Source: Aquabacter sp. L1I39
GTDB lineage: Bacteria > Pseudomonadota > Alphaproteobacteria > Rhizobiales > Xanthobacteraceae
Direction of reading: 5' to 3'
DNA length: 64,000 nucleotides
NCBI RefSeq assembly: GCF_017742835.1
Contig: NZ_CP072392.1
Coordinates: 4,239,695 to 4,303,694, forward strand
In this document: positions 42,653 through 51,028 of the stretch, one piece after another
How the letters are laid out: the number at the start of each line of letters is the position of its first letter
Position numbering within the stretch: position 1 is the stretch's first letter
Notes under the pieces: generated by a model
Seen by the model: the letters and a program-made list of their open reading frames with translations, nothing else
The model's database searches: none
What the model was told of the DNA's origin: nothing
Translations under genes and position numbers: made by a program

Positions 42653-42668
42653 TTGGCAGCGCTGCCAA
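42653..42668. promoter_or_regulatory. LacI-type operator 2
   Basis: A second, identical TTGGCAGCGCTGCCAA, 23 bp from the first centre to centre, about two helical turns, which suits cooperative binding. Confidence 0.85.
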
Positions 42669-42725
42669 TTTGCTTGCGGCGGTGCCCTGCGGCGTGGAAA
42701 ATGGCGCGGTTGGGAGGATCAGGCG

Positions 42726-43736
42726 GTGGCGGAACAGGGGTCGGGCCGGATGCGGGAAACGGTGACCCTCGCCCATGTGGCCGAAAGGGCCGGGGTGGGG
42801 GAGAGCACCGTCTCGCGCGTGCTGCGCGGGGAGGGGGCGGTCTCCGAGAAGACCCGCGCCCGGGTGCGCGCCGCCGTGCGGGAGCTGGGCTATGTGCCCA
42901 ACCGCATCGCCGGGACGCTGGCCTCGGCCGGCTCCAAGCTGGTGGGCATCGTGGTGCCCTCGCTGGCCAATGTGGTGTTCGCCGATCTCCTGCGGGGCGC
43001 CAGCGGGGCGCTGGAAGAGGAAGGCTTCCAGCCGGTGATCGCGGTCAGCGAATATGATGCCGACCGGGAAGCCGCCCATGTGGCAGGGATGCTCGCCTGG
43101 CGGCCGGCTGCCCTCATGCTGGCGGGCCTCGAACATGCGGACGAGACGCGGGTTCTGCTGGCGGGCGGCGCCGCGCGGGTTGTGGAGGTGCTCGACACCG
43201 ACGGCGAAGGCATGGACATCGTGGTGGGCTTTTCCAACGCCGCCGCCGGCCATGCCAGCGCCCGCCATTTGCTGGCGCGCGGCTACCGGCGGTTCGGCTA
43301 TGTGGGCCACGACCTGGTGCGCGACACCCGCGCCGCCAAGCGCCTGAAGGGCTTCGAGGCGGCGCTCGCCGAGGCCGGCCTGCCGCCGCCGGAGCGCGAA
43401 GTCTTTTCCGCCCCCTCCTCGGTGGAACTGGGGCGCGACGGGCTGGAGCGCCTGCTGGCGCGGGCGCGGGGCCTGGAGGCGGTCTACTTCTCCAATGACG
43501 ACATGGCGCTGGGCGGCTATTTCATGTGCCTTTCCAGGGGAGTGGCGGTGCCCGAGCGGCTCGCTTTGTTCGGCTATAACGGCCTCGACGTGGCGCGGCT
43601 GACCCCGCAGCCGCTCGCCACCTTGCGCACCCCGCGCGTGGCGGTGGGGGCTATCGCCGCCCGCCTCATCGGCGCCGGGGCGCCGGCGCAAAAGGTGGAT
43701 GTGGGATTTGAACTGGTGCCCGGCGCCACCGCCTGA
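42726..43736 (+). CDS. LacI-family repressor of the tetronate genes
   Basis: A 336-residue regulator. The headpiece reads VTLAHVAERAGVGESTVSRV then LGYVPNRIAGTLAS, and the periplasmic-binding-like core begins LVGIVVPSLANVVFADLL. LFGYNGLDVARLTPQPLATL near the end fits the GntR/IdnR-like group. GTG 42726, with GGGAGG 8 nt upstream, is chosen as start; ATG 42750 is possible. Twin operators lie at 42630 and 42653. The inducer is probably a tetronate or a related sugar acid. Confidence 0.9.
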   Translation: MAEQGSGRMRETVTLAHVAERAGVGESTVSRVLRGEGAVSEKTRARVRAAVRELGYVPNRIAGTLASAGSKLVGIVVPSLANVVFADLLRGASGALEEEGFQPVIAVSEYDADREAAHVAGMLAWRPAALMLAGLEHADETRVLLAGGAARVVEVLDTDGEGMDIVVGFSNAAAGHASARHLLARGYRRFGYVGHDLVRDTRAAKRLKGFEAALAEAGLPPPEREVFSAPSSVELGRDGLERLLARARGLEAVYFSNDDMALGGYFMCLSRGVAVPERLALFGYNGLDVARLTPQPLATLRTPRVAVGAIAARLIGAGAPAQKVDVGFELVPGATA

Positions 43737-43758
43737 GGCCCACATAAGGGAGACACGC

Positions 43759-44442
43759 ATGAGCGAGGCGCGGCTGCGGGAGGAAATCTGCCGGTTCGCC
43801 CGGTCGCTGTTCGAGCGCGGGCTGACCCCGGGCTCGTCCGGCAACATTTCGCTGCGGCTGGAGGATGGCGGCTGGCTGGTGACGCCCACCAATGCCTCGC
43901 TGGGCTTCCTCGATCCCGCCCGTCTCTCGCGGCTCGATGCCAATGGCCGCCTGCTGGAGGGCGATGCGCCCACCAAGGAGATCCCGCTCCACACCGCGCT
44001 CTATGACACCCGCTCCGGCGCGCGGGCGGTGGTGCATCTGCATTCCACCCATGCGGTGGCGCTCTCTCTGCTGCCGGAGATCAACCCCAAGGCCGCTCTG
44101 CCGCCGCTCACCCCCTATTATCTCATGCGCGCCGGCCGCACGGCGCTGCTGCCCTATTACCGGCCCGGCGATCCGGCGGTCGCGGGCGCCATCCGGGGGC
44201 TGGCGGGGCGCTATTCCTCGGTGCTGCTGGCCAATCACGGGCCAGTGGTGGCGGGCGACACGCTGGAGGCGGCGGTGTTTGCCATGGAGGAGCTGGAGGA
44301 GACGGCCAAGCTCTATCTCCTGCTGCGCGGCCTCAACCCGCGCCATCTCTCGCCCGAGCAGGTGGCGGACCTGGTGAAGACCTTCGGCCTGACCTTGCCG
44401 GAGGTGGACGACCATCACGGGCACGATCATTCGCAGGAGTAA
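43759..44442 (+). CDS. otnC: 3-oxo-tetronate 4-phosphate decarboxylase (class II aldolase)
   Basis: A 227-residue zinc enzyme of the class II aldolase/adducin family. GLTPGSSGNISLRL is the phosphate loop. The Glu of PTKEIPLHTALY and the His pair in VVHLHSTHAVAL ligate zinc, and VLLANHGPVVAGDTLEAAVF holds the third His. The histidine-rich tail (DHHGHDH) may bind extra metal. It decarboxylates the OtnK product to dihydroxyacetone phosphate. It follows the LacI-type gene by 22 bp. The isomerase OtnI, needed on the threonate route, is not in the window. Confidence 0.9.
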   Translation: MSEARLREEICRFARSLFERGLTPGSSGNISLRLEDGGWLVTPTNASLGFLDPARLSRLDANGRLLEGDAPTKEIPLHTALYDTRSGARAVVHLHSTHAVALSLLPEINPKAALPPLTPYYLMRAGRTALLPYYRPGDPAVAGAIRGLAGRYSSVLLANHGPVVAGDTLEAAVFAMEELEETAKLYLLLRGLNPRHLSPEQVADLVKTFGLTLPEVDDHHGHDHSQE

Positions 44443-44465
44443 GGGGGCGGTGCGCCCGCCCCCTT
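44441..44465. terminator. Bidirectional hairpin after otnC
   Basis: AAGGGGGCGG-tgcgc-CCGCCCCCTT overlaps the otnC stop codon and lies just before the stop of the convergent gene. Confidence 0.75.
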
Positions 44466-44470
44466 GTGCC

Positions 44471-44911
44471 TCACGCCGGCGGGGTGGCGCCCGTCTGGCC
44501 GATGCAGCCGATGGCGGCGATGGCGGCCAGCGCGCAGATCTCGTCATTGTCCGACGTATCGCCGGAAATGCCCACCGCGCCCATCAGCTTGCCGTCCTTC
44601 CAGATCAGCACGCCGCCGGGCACCGGCACCACGCGCCCGCCGCTGGCGGCCATGAGGGCATTGGCGAAGTGCGGCACCTTGGCGGCGCGCTCGCCCATCT
44701 CCCGCGAGCCGAGGCCCATGCCGAGCGCGCCCCACGCCTTACCCGTGGCGATCTCGGGACGCATGATCCCCGAGCCGTCCTCGCGCTTCAGCGCCACCGG
44801 ATGGCCGCCGGGGTCCAGCACCACCACGGTGAGCGGGGCGAAATTCAGCTCGCGCCCGCGGGCGAGGGCGGCGTCCACCAAGGCAACGGCCTCAGTCAGC
44901 GAAATGGTCAT
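44471..44911 (-). CDS. GlcG/HbpS-like (DUF336) protein
   Basis: A 146-residue protein of the GlcG/HbpS family. It has LTVVVLDPGGHPVALKREDG, a helical block GKAWGALGMGLGSREMGERA, and the glycine-rich PVPGGVLIWKDGKLMGAVGI with SGDTSDNDEICA. Members bind haem or small organic acids, and are often beside glycolate or sugar-acid genes, which fits the otn neighbourhood. Biochemical role here unknown. GAGG precedes the ATG. Confidence 0.87.
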   Translation of the reverse strand: MTISLTEAVALVDAALARGRELNFAPLTVVVLDPGGHPVALKREDGSGIMRPEIATGKAWGALGMGLGSREMGERAAKVPHFANALMAASGGRVVPVPGGVLIWKDGKLMGAVGISGDTSDNDEICALAAIAAIGCIGQTGATPPA

Positions 44912-45015
44912 GCAAAGATCCTCACGGAAGGGGAAACGGGGGGTGAGAGGGGAGGGGCAGCAGCGGCGCTGATGGCTCCCATTAGGGCTGCAGATGCGGC
45001 GCCGTCGCGCATTTG

Positions 45016-45029
45016 TTATCGCTCGATAA
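45016..45029. promoter_or_regulatory. Operator candidate TTATCG-n2-CGATAA, upstream of the HIBADH-like gene
   Basis: TTATCG-ct-CGATAA, perfect 6-bp arms. The same arms recur at 47036-47049, next to the TetR gene at 46124-46876. Confidence 0.65.
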
Positions 45030-45192
45030 GTGTTGTCAGGCCCTTATGTGTCACTTATTTCGGAAGAGCGCGACCGGCTGGCGCGCCAGCACTTATGACC
45101 GGGCCGGCCTCAGGCCGGAGCCTGGTGCTCCGCCGGCTCATATCCCTTTCTTTCGCCCTCATTCTAGCTCGAAAACAAACCGGAGGAACGCC

Positions 45193-46092
45193 ATGTCGGA
45201 TGCGGCGCCAAAGCCCGTTGTGGGTATCGTGGGCCTGGGGATCATGGGCATGGCCTATGCCCGCAACCTGCTTCAGTCCGGCTTCCCGGTGGTGGGCTTC
45301 GACGTGGCCCCCGCCGCGCTTGTGGCACTCACCGAGGCCGGCGGCACCGTGGCGGCGACGCCGCGCGGGGTGGCGGAAGCCGCCGACACCATCCTGGTGG
45401 CGCTGGCGTCCGTGGAGGCGCTCCAGAGCGTGTGCGCGGGTCCGGACGGCATGATCCATTCCATCCGCCCCGATGCGGTGGTGGTGGAGATGAGCACCTT
45501 CCCGCTGAAGGCCAAGGACTATTGCCGCGACGTGTTCGCGCCCAAAGGCGTGCATGTGCTGGACTGCCCGGTGAGCGGCACGGGCGCCCAGGCGGCGGTG
45601 CGCGATCTCGTGCTCTATGCCTCCGGCGACGAGGCGGCGGTCACCCGCCTTCGCCCCGTGTTCGACGGCTTTGCCCGCAACACCCGCTATGTGGGCCCGT
45701 TCGGCGCCGGCACCAAGCTGAAGTTCGTGGCCAACCACCTGGTGACCATCCACAACCTCGCCACCGCCGAGGCGCTGCTTCTGGCCCAGTCCTCCGGCCT
45801 CGACCTGCACATGGTGTTCGATGCCATCCGCGACGGGGCCGGCAATTCGCGCATGTTCGAGGTGCGCGGCCCGCTGATGATCGAGGAGCGCTACGAGCCG
45901 GCCACCATGAAGATGGAGGTCTATATGAAGGACCTCGCCCTCATTTCAGACTTCGCCAAGGACGTGAAGGCGCCCATCCCGCTCATGGCGGCGGCGGTGC
46001 CCTTCTATGTGGCGGCGCTCGCCGCCGGGCGGAACCAGGAGGACACGGCGGCCCTCTTCGGCGTGCTGAAGGACATGTGCCGGAAGGACTGA
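45193..46092 (+). CDS. 3-hydroxyisobutyrate dehydrogenase-family oxidoreductase
   Basis: A 299-residue NAD(P)-dependent beta-hydroxyacid dehydrogenase. VVGIVGLGIMGMAYARNLLQ opens the NAD fold, VVVEMSTFPLKAKDYC is the linker motif, LDCPVSGTGAQAAVRDLVLY the substrate loop, and GAGTKLKFVANHLVTIHNLA carries the catalytic Lys. It oxidises a 3-hydroxy acid to the semialdehyde or 2-oxo acid. CGGAGG lies 7 nt before the ATG. An operator candidate at 45016 and the nearby TetR gene point to regulation with the 47-50 kb genes. Confidence 0.88.
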   Translation: MSDAAPKPVVGIVGLGIMGMAYARNLLQSGFPVVGFDVAPAALVALTEAGGTVAATPRGVAEAADTILVALASVEALQSVCAGPDGMIHSIRPDAVVVEMSTFPLKAKDYCRDVFAPKGVHVLDCPVSGTGAQAAVRDLVLYASGDEAAVTRLRPVFDGFARNTRYVGPFGAGTKLKFVANHLVTIHNLATAEALLLAQSSGLDLHMVFDAIRDGAGNSRMFEVRGPLMIEERYEPATMKMEVYMKDLALISDFAKDVKAPIPLMAAAVPFYVAALAAGRNQEDTAALFGVLKDMCRKD

Positions 46093-46123
46093 GGATTGGC
46101 AGTCTGGGGTCCCGGCGCGCGGT

Positions 46124-46876
46124 CTAAAGTCCGTTGCGCCGGGAAAGGACCGCCTTGTAGCCGGCGAAGAACACGTCCAGCGCCTGGGCGATCATGGCCG
46201 GCTTCTCCACATGCACGGGCGAGCGGTACACATATTTGCGCACGCCATAATAGAAGATGCCGCCCTGGAGGTCCCAGGCGATCTCCAGGTCTTCGGGCGA
46301 GACCGTGGCGGGCACCGGTAGGCCGCATTCGCGGTGAAACTCACGGATGATGCGGGTGAGGATGCGCTCCTCCACCAGAGCCAGATAGCGCTCATTGATG
46401 GGTACGCCCTTCAGGCCGGCGAAGAAATAGATCCGCATCCAGTGGGGGGTGAGGATGACATCCGTATACTCCTCATAGAAGACCTGGAGCCGCTCGCGCA
46501 GCGGCCGGGTGCGGTCCTCCAGCAGGACGTCCCAGGCGGGGCGCCACTGGTCGAGATAGACCACCTTGTAGATTTCCTGGATCAGCGCGTCCTTGTTGGG
46601 GAAGTAGCGGTAGAGCAGGGGCTGGGTGGTGCCCAGGTGTCGGGCCAGCTCCCGGGTGCCGCCGTCAAAGCCCACCTGCGCGAAATAGGCGATGGACTTT
46701 TCCAGGATGTCGCGGCGGCGGTCCTCGGCGGAGAGCCGGTGCTTGCGCCCGGCACCGGCCGCTGCAGGCGCGTCGCTGGAACCGGCCTCGCCCTGCGTCG
46801 CCTGCTTGCCCTTCGCTTTCGCCGGCTGCGCCGTCTTGTCCTTCTTTTCCGCCGGCTGCGCCGTCTTGCCTGCCAC
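46124..46876 (-). CDS. TetR-family regulator, paralogue of the one at 24763
   Basis: A 250-residue repressor. A Lys/Ala/Gln-rich N-terminal tail of about 45 residues (with KTAQPAEKK and KTAQPAKAK repeated) precedes the helix-turn-helix AYFAQVGFDGGTRELA then TTQPLLYRYFPNKDALI. The ligand domain has LTPHWMRIYFFAGLKGVPIN and FYYGVRKYVYRSP, matching the paralogue at 24.8 kb. The start is taken at GTG 46876 because GGGAGGGG lies 5 nt before it; ATG 46924 is possible. It convergently faces the HIBADH-like gene and diverges from the cyclase operon, whose operator candidate is at 47036. Confidence 0.85.
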   Translation of the reverse strand: MAGKTAQPAEKKDKTAQPAKAKGKQATQGEAGSSDAPAAAGAGRKHRLSAEDRRRDILEKSIAYFAQVGFDGGTRELARHLGTTQPLLYRYFPNKDALIQEIYKVVYLDQWRPAWDVLLEDRTRPLRERLQVFYEEYTDVILTPHWMRIYFFAGLKGVPINERYLALVEERILTRIIREFHRECGLPVPATVSPEDLEIAWDLQGGIFYYGVRKYVYRSPVHVEKPAMIAQALDVFFAGYKAVLSRRNGL

Positions 46877-47035
46877 GCTCGCCCCTCCCGCCTCGTCCCC
46901 CCGCCCGCCATGCGGAGGGCTCATCCATAGAGCCGCTCTTTCCGCCGGTTTCAACCTGCGCGGGTCCGAGCCTCCGGTGACCGAACCGCACAGATGCCCC
47001 GGTGAGGGCCTTGCGCTCATCCTAGCATCATGTAT

Positions 47036-47049
47036 TTATCGATCGATAA
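47036..47049. promoter_or_regulatory. Operator candidate TTATCG-n2-CGATAA, upstream of the cyclase operon
   Basis: TTATCG-at-CGATAA, perfect arms, 18 bp before the cyclase-family start and between it and the divergent tetR. Confidence 0.7.
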
Positions 47050-47067
47050 CAAAATTCGGAGGATGCC

Positions 47068-48018
47068 GTGAAGGTCAATCGCGCCGCCATTTATGAAGCC
47101 GCCGAGAAGCTCTCCAACTGGGGCCGCTGGGGCGCGGACGACCAGATCGGCACGCTGAACAACGTGTCGCCCGAGGATGTGGTCAATGCCGGCAAGCTCA
47201 TCCGCAAGGGCCGGACGTTCGCCCTCGGCCTGTCGCTGAAGGAGCCCATACAGTCCGGCCTGTTCGGCGGCCGGTGGAACCCCATTCACACCATGCTGGC
47301 CACCGGCACGGACGCTGCCGCCGGCAATCAGGACACGCCCGCGCCGTATCTTCGCTATGCGGACGACGCCATCAACATGCCCTGCCAGGCCTCCACCCAG
47401 TGGGACGCGCTCTGCCACATCTTCCTCGATGACAAGATGTACAACGGCTATGACGCCCGCCTCGTGGACGCGCGCGGCGCCAAGAAGCTTGGCATCGAGC
47501 ATGTGCGCGACAAGATGGTGGGCCGGGGCGTGCTCTTGGACGTGGCCCGCTTCAAGGGCGTGGACAGCCTGGACGATGGCTATGCCATCACCATCGCCGA
47601 CCTCAAGGACACCGCCGCCGACCAGAAGGTGGAGATTCGCAAGGGCGATTTCGTCATCGTGCGCACTGGCCACCAGGAGCGCTGCCTCGCCAAGGGCGAC
47701 TGGTCGGGCTATGCGGGCGGCGCCGCGCCGGGCTTTGCGTTCGAGACCTGCTATTGGATCCGCGAGACCGACATCGCCGCCATCTGCTCGGACACCTGGG
47801 GCTGCGAGGTGCGCCCCAACGAGACGGACGAGGCCAACCAGCCCTGGCACTGGGTGGTCATTCCCGCCATCGGCATCTCCATGGGCGAGATTTTCTATGT
47901 GAAGGAACTGGCGGCCGATTGCGCCGCCGACGGCGTCTATGAGTTCTTCTTCTGCGCCCCGCCCATGCACTTGCCCGGCGGCGCCGGTTCGCCCATCAAT
48001 CCCCAGGCCATCAAGTGA
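47068..48018 (+). CDS. Cyclase-family (kynurenine-formamidase-like) metal-dependent hydrolase
   Basis: A 316-residue hydrolase starting at GTG with CGGAGG upstream. The cyclase fold motif H-x-G-T-H-x-D-x-P-x-H is represented by the variant ASTQWDALCHIF, keeping Asp and the last His but not the usual G-T-H. Other blocks: ADDQIGTLNNVSPEDV, VGRGVLLDVARFKG, DFVIVRTGHQER and GWVVIPAIGISMGE-like sequence. Members hydrolyse amides or lactones such as N-formylkynurenine or isatin. It opens a likely operon with the HisD-like and SDR genes. Substrate unknown. Confidence 0.82.
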   Translation: MKVNRAAIYEAAEKLSNWGRWGADDQIGTLNNVSPEDVVNAGKLIRKGRTFALGLSLKEPIQSGLFGGRWNPIHTMLATGTDAAAGNQDTPAPYLRYADDAINMPCQASTQWDALCHIFLDDKMYNGYDARLVDARGAKKLGIEHVRDKMVGRGVLLDVARFKGVDSLDDGYAITIADLKDTAADQKVEIRKGDFVIVRTGHQERCLAKGDWSGYAGGAAPGFAFETCYWIRETDIAAICSDTWGCEVRPNETDEANQPWHWVVIPAIGISMGEIFYVKELAADCAADGVYEFFFCAPPMHLPGGAGSPINPQAIK

Positions 48019-48054
48019 GGCCGGCGTTACACCCGGCACGAGGAGGACGCCAGC

Positions 48055-49362
48055 ATGGCTGAATTTCTCAAGCGCGGCCGCGATGCCGCCGCGCGCGCGG
48101 ACGATCAGGCGAAGGTGCGCGCGACGGTGGAGGGCATCCTCGCCGACATCGAGGCACGGGGCGATGCCGCCGTGCGCGAACTTTCGGTGAAGTTCGACGG
48201 CTGGGATCGGGAGGATTTCCGCCTCTCCGACGCCGAGATCGAGGCGTGCCTTGCTCAGCTCACCGCGCGCGATCTCGACGACATCCGCTTCGCCCAGACG
48301 CAGGTGCGCAATTTCGCCCAGCGCCAGCGCGAATCGATGGTGGACATCGAGGTGGAGACGCTGCCGGGCGTGGTGCTCGGGCACAAGAACATCCCGGTCA
48401 ATTCGGTCGGCTGCTACGTGCCCGGCGGCAAGTATCCGCTGCTCGCCTCCGCCCATATGTCCGTCATCACCGCCAAGGTGGCGGGGGTGAAGCGCATCAT
48501 CACCTGCGCGCCGCCCTATCAGGGCAAGCCGGCTCCCGCCATCGTCGCCGCCCAGCATCTGGCGGGCGCGGACGAAATCTATTGCCTCGGCGGCATCCAG
48601 GCGGTGGGCGCCATGGCGCTGGGCACCGCCTCCATCGCCCCGGTGGACATGCTGGTTGGCCCCGGCAACGCCTTCGTGGCCGAGGCCAAGCGCCAGCTTT
48701 ATGGCCGCGTGGGCATCGACCTCTTCGCCGGCCCCACCGAGACGCTGGTGATCGCCGACGAGAGCGTGGACGCCGAGATGTGCGCCACCGACCTCTTGGG
48801 CCAGGCTGAGCACGGGGCCAATTCGCCGGCCATCCTGCTCACCAATTCGCTAAAGCTCGCGCAGGAGACCATGGCCGAGGTGGAACGCCTCCTCGCCATC
48901 CTTCCCACCGGCGAGACCGCCGCCAAGGCATGGGCGGATTATGGCGAGGTGATCGTCTGCGACAGCTATGAGGAGATGGTGGCGGAAGCCGACCGCATCG
49001 CCTCAGAGCATGTGCAGGTGATGACGGTGGACCCGGACTATTTCCTGCGCAACATGACCAATTACGGCGCCCTGTTCCTCGGCCCGCGCACCAATGTGGC
49101 CTATGGCGACAAGGTGATCGGCACCAACCACACGCTGCCGACCCTCAAGTCGGCCCGCTATACGGGCGGCCTGTGGGTGGGCAAGTTCCTGAAGACCTGC
49201 ACCTATCAGCGCGTGCTCACCGACGAGGCCTCGGCCATGATCGGCGAATATTGCTCGCGCCTGTGCATGCTGGAGGGCTTTGCCGGCCATGCGGAGCAGG
49301 CCAATGTGCGCGTGCGCCGCTATGGCGGGCGCAATGTGCCCTACGCCTCGGCGGCCGAATAG
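48055..49362 (+). CDS. Histidinol dehydrogenase-like enzyme (HpsN-type), catabolic paralogue of HisD
   Basis: A 435-residue NAD-dependent dehydrogenase. Family blocks: [21 protein letters not shown], then [54 protein letters not shown] and [16 protein letters not shown] with the catalytic Glu-His pair. The neighbourhood has no histidine-biosynthesis gene, and the flanking cyclase and SDR argue for a catabolic role like HpsN, which oxidises 2,3-dihydroxypropane sulfonate. The actual alcohol is unknown. Confidence 0.88.
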   Translation: MAEFLKRGRDAAARADDQAKVRATVEGILADIEARGDAAVRELSVKFDGWDREDFRLSDAEIEACLAQLTARDLDDIRFAQTQVRNFAQRQRESMVDIEVETLPGVVLGHKNIPVNSVGCYVPGGKYPLLASAHMSVITAKVAGVKRIITCAPPYQGKPAPAIVAAQHLAGADEIYCLGGIQAVGAMALGTASIAPVDMLVGPGNAFVAEAKRQLYGRVGIDLFAGPTETLVIADESVDAEMCATDLLGQAEHGANSPAILLTNSLKLAQETMAEVERLLAILPTGETAAKAWADYGEVIVCDSYEEMVAEADRIASEHVQVMTVDPDYFLRNMTNYGALFLGPRTNVAYGDKVIGTNHTLPTLKSARYTGGLWVGKFLKTCTYQRVLTDEASAMIGEYCSRLCMLEGFAGHAEQANVRVRRYGGRNVPYASAAE

Positions 49363-49369
49363 GCCTGGC

Positions 49370-49392
49370 CCCGCGCGCTTTACCCGCGCGGG
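49370..49392 (+). terminator. Weak hairpin after the HisD-like gene
   Basis: CCCGCGCG (49370-49377) and CGCGCGGG (49385-49392) with a 7-nt loop, followed by TTCCTTCT. It may separate the SDR gene transcriptionally. Confidence 0.4.
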
Positions 49393-49507
49393 TTCCTTCT
49401 CGGATCGGCTTCAATCGCCCCGCCCGATCCCGTAAGGGGTTGGGCGCCTTCCGATTCCCGCGCCCGGCCGCCGCCCGGCGCGGTCCCCCCTTTTTCAGGA
49501 GACTGGC

Positions 49508-50272
49508 ATGGACCTGCCCAGGAAGCCGACCTTCGACCTGTCCGGCAAGCGCGCGCTGGTGACCGGCGCGGGCCGCGGCATCGGCCTTGCCGCGTCCGCC
49601 GTGCTGGCCGATGCCGGCGCCGACGTGACCCTCGTCGCCCGCTCCGCCGGTGAGATCGAGGAGGCCGCCGCCGCCATCCGCGCCCGTGGCCAAAAGGCGA
49701 CCGCGCTCGCCCTGGACGTGACCGACGTGGCGCGCGTGCGCGAAGTGATCGGCGCGGCCGGCCCGTTCGACGTGCTCTTCAACAATGCCGGCGCCAACCG
49801 GCCGGCCTCTTTTCTCGACGTGACCGAAGAGGATTACGACGCCGTCGTGGACCTCAATGTCCGCGCCGCTTTCTTCGTCGCCCAGGTGGTGGCGCGGGGC
49901 ATGGTGGATGCGGGGCGGGGCGGCTCCATCATCCACACCTCCTCGCAGATGGGGCAGGTGGGTGGGGCGCGGCGCTCGGTCTATTGTTCCACCAAATGGG
50001 CCATCGAGGGGCTCACCAAGGCCATGGCGGTGGATCTGGCCCCCCATCAGGTGCGCGTGAACGCCATCGCCCCCACCTTCATCGAGACCCCCATGACCCG
50101 CCCCTTCCTGGAGCAGCCCGGCTTCAAGGAGAGCGTGCTCACCAAGATCAAGCTGGGGCGGCTCGGGCAGGTGGAGGATCTCATGGGGGCGGTGCTGTTC
50201 CTGGCGAGCGATGCCTCTTCGCTGATGACCGGCTCCTCCGTGCTCGTGGATGGCGGCTGGACCGCCGACTGA
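49508..50272 (+). CDS. Short-chain dehydrogenase/reductase
   Basis: A 254-residue classical SDR. The cofactor loop is ALVTGAGRGIGLAASAVLA, and LFNNAGANRP is the NNAG motif. Catalytic Ser is in IIHTSSQMGQ, and Tyr-Lys in SVYCSTKWAIEGLTKAMA. The end shows LFLASDASSLMTGSSVLVDG. Likely NAD- or NADP-linked oxidation or reduction of a hydroxy/oxo intermediate in the local pathway. AGGAG precedes the ATG by 6 nt. An FabG role is less likely, given the catabolic setting. Confidence 0.9.
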   Translation: MDLPRKPTFDLSGKRALVTGAGRGIGLAASAVLADAGADVTLVARSAGEIEEAAAAIRARGQKATALALDVTDVARVREVIGAAGPFDVLFNNAGANRPASFLDVTEEDYDAVVDLNVRAAFFVAQVVARGMVDAGRGGSIIHTSSQMGQVGGARRSVYCSTKWAIEGLTKAMAVDLAPHQVRVNAIAPTFIETPMTRPFLEQPGFKESVLTKIKLGRLGQVEDLMGAVLFLASDASSLMTGSSVLVDGGWTAD

Positions 50273-50469
50273 GGGCAGTGCGCCCCGGCGTACGCGCCCT
50301 TTCCTGGACGCTTTCTTCGGACGCTTTCTTCGGGGGCTTGCGCCCGGAGGCGTGTCAGGAAACACTGATCCCGGATGCGGCCCGCCAAGGCGGCATCCGT
50401 ACAAGAACGGCACGCGGAACCCCGGCACAGACCGGCGGGCCGCTGGGAGGTGCCAAGGGAGACAAGGCC

Positions 50470-51021
50470 ATGCAACAGGCCGAGCGAGAGGCGATGCGCA
50501 TCGCCATCCTAGCGCCCGCGCGGACCGGCGCGGCGCTGGCCGGCCGCCTGTCTGCGGCGGGACACGAGGTGGTGCATTCCGACGATATTTGCGGCCGCGC
50601 CCGCGCCTCCGGCGCCTGCGAAATGGGCCTCTGCGCGCTGGCCAGCCGCTGCGATGCCGTCATCACGCGCCTGGAGGCCCATGCGGGCGTGCAGGCCTAT
50701 GACGGGCCGTGCGGCCTGCTCTCCAGCCACCTCGACGGCAAGCTGGTGGTGGAAATGGGCGAGGTGCCCACCGGCCGTGCTTCCGACCGGGCGGCGCGGG
50801 TGAAGGCCGCCGGCGGCGCCTTCGTGGAATGCCAGGTCCTGGGCACGCTGGGCGAGATGAAGGCTGGCCGCATGCTGGGCTTTGCCGCCGGCAGCCGGGA
50901 GGATGTGGAAAAGGCCCGCCCCATCCTCGACCAGATCTGCGCCCGCATCGACTATCTGGGGGAAGCCGGCACCGCCACCGCCGCCCGCGCGCGCCTGTGC
51001 GCCCCGCTGATGTGCGTGTGA
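50470..51021 (+). CDS. Isolated NAD-binding domain of a HIBADH-like protein (truncated)
   Basis: A 183-residue protein resembling only the N-terminal half of beta-hydroxyacid dehydrogenases. MRIAILAPARTGAALAGRL stands in place of the glycine-rich loop, with G-L-G lost. VVEMGEVPTGRASDRAARVK and FVECQVLGTLGEMKAGRML match the linker and substrate loops, and LDQICARIDYLGEAGTATAA reaches the end of the NAD domain. The chain stops where the catalytic helix with Lys should continue, 7 bp before the next (convergent) gene. It has a normal GGGAG ribosome site. It may be a remnant or a regulatory subunit; enzymatic activity seems unlikely. Confidence 0.68.
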   Translation: MQQAEREAMRIAILAPARTGAALAGRLSAAGHEVVHSDDICGRARASGACEMGLCALASRCDAVITRLEAHAGVQAYDGPCGLLSSHLDGKLVVEMGEVPTGRASDRAARVKAAGGAFVECQVLGTLGEMKAGRMLGFAAGSREDVEKARPILDQICARIDYLGEAGTATAARARLCAPLMCV

Positions 51022-51028
51022 GGGGAGT

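Noticed and set aside
48055..49362. Annotation of the HisD-like gene as the biosynthetic hisD
   Set aside because: No histidine-biosynthesis neighbour, and the operon with cyclase and SDR genes points to a catabolic HpsN-type enzyme.
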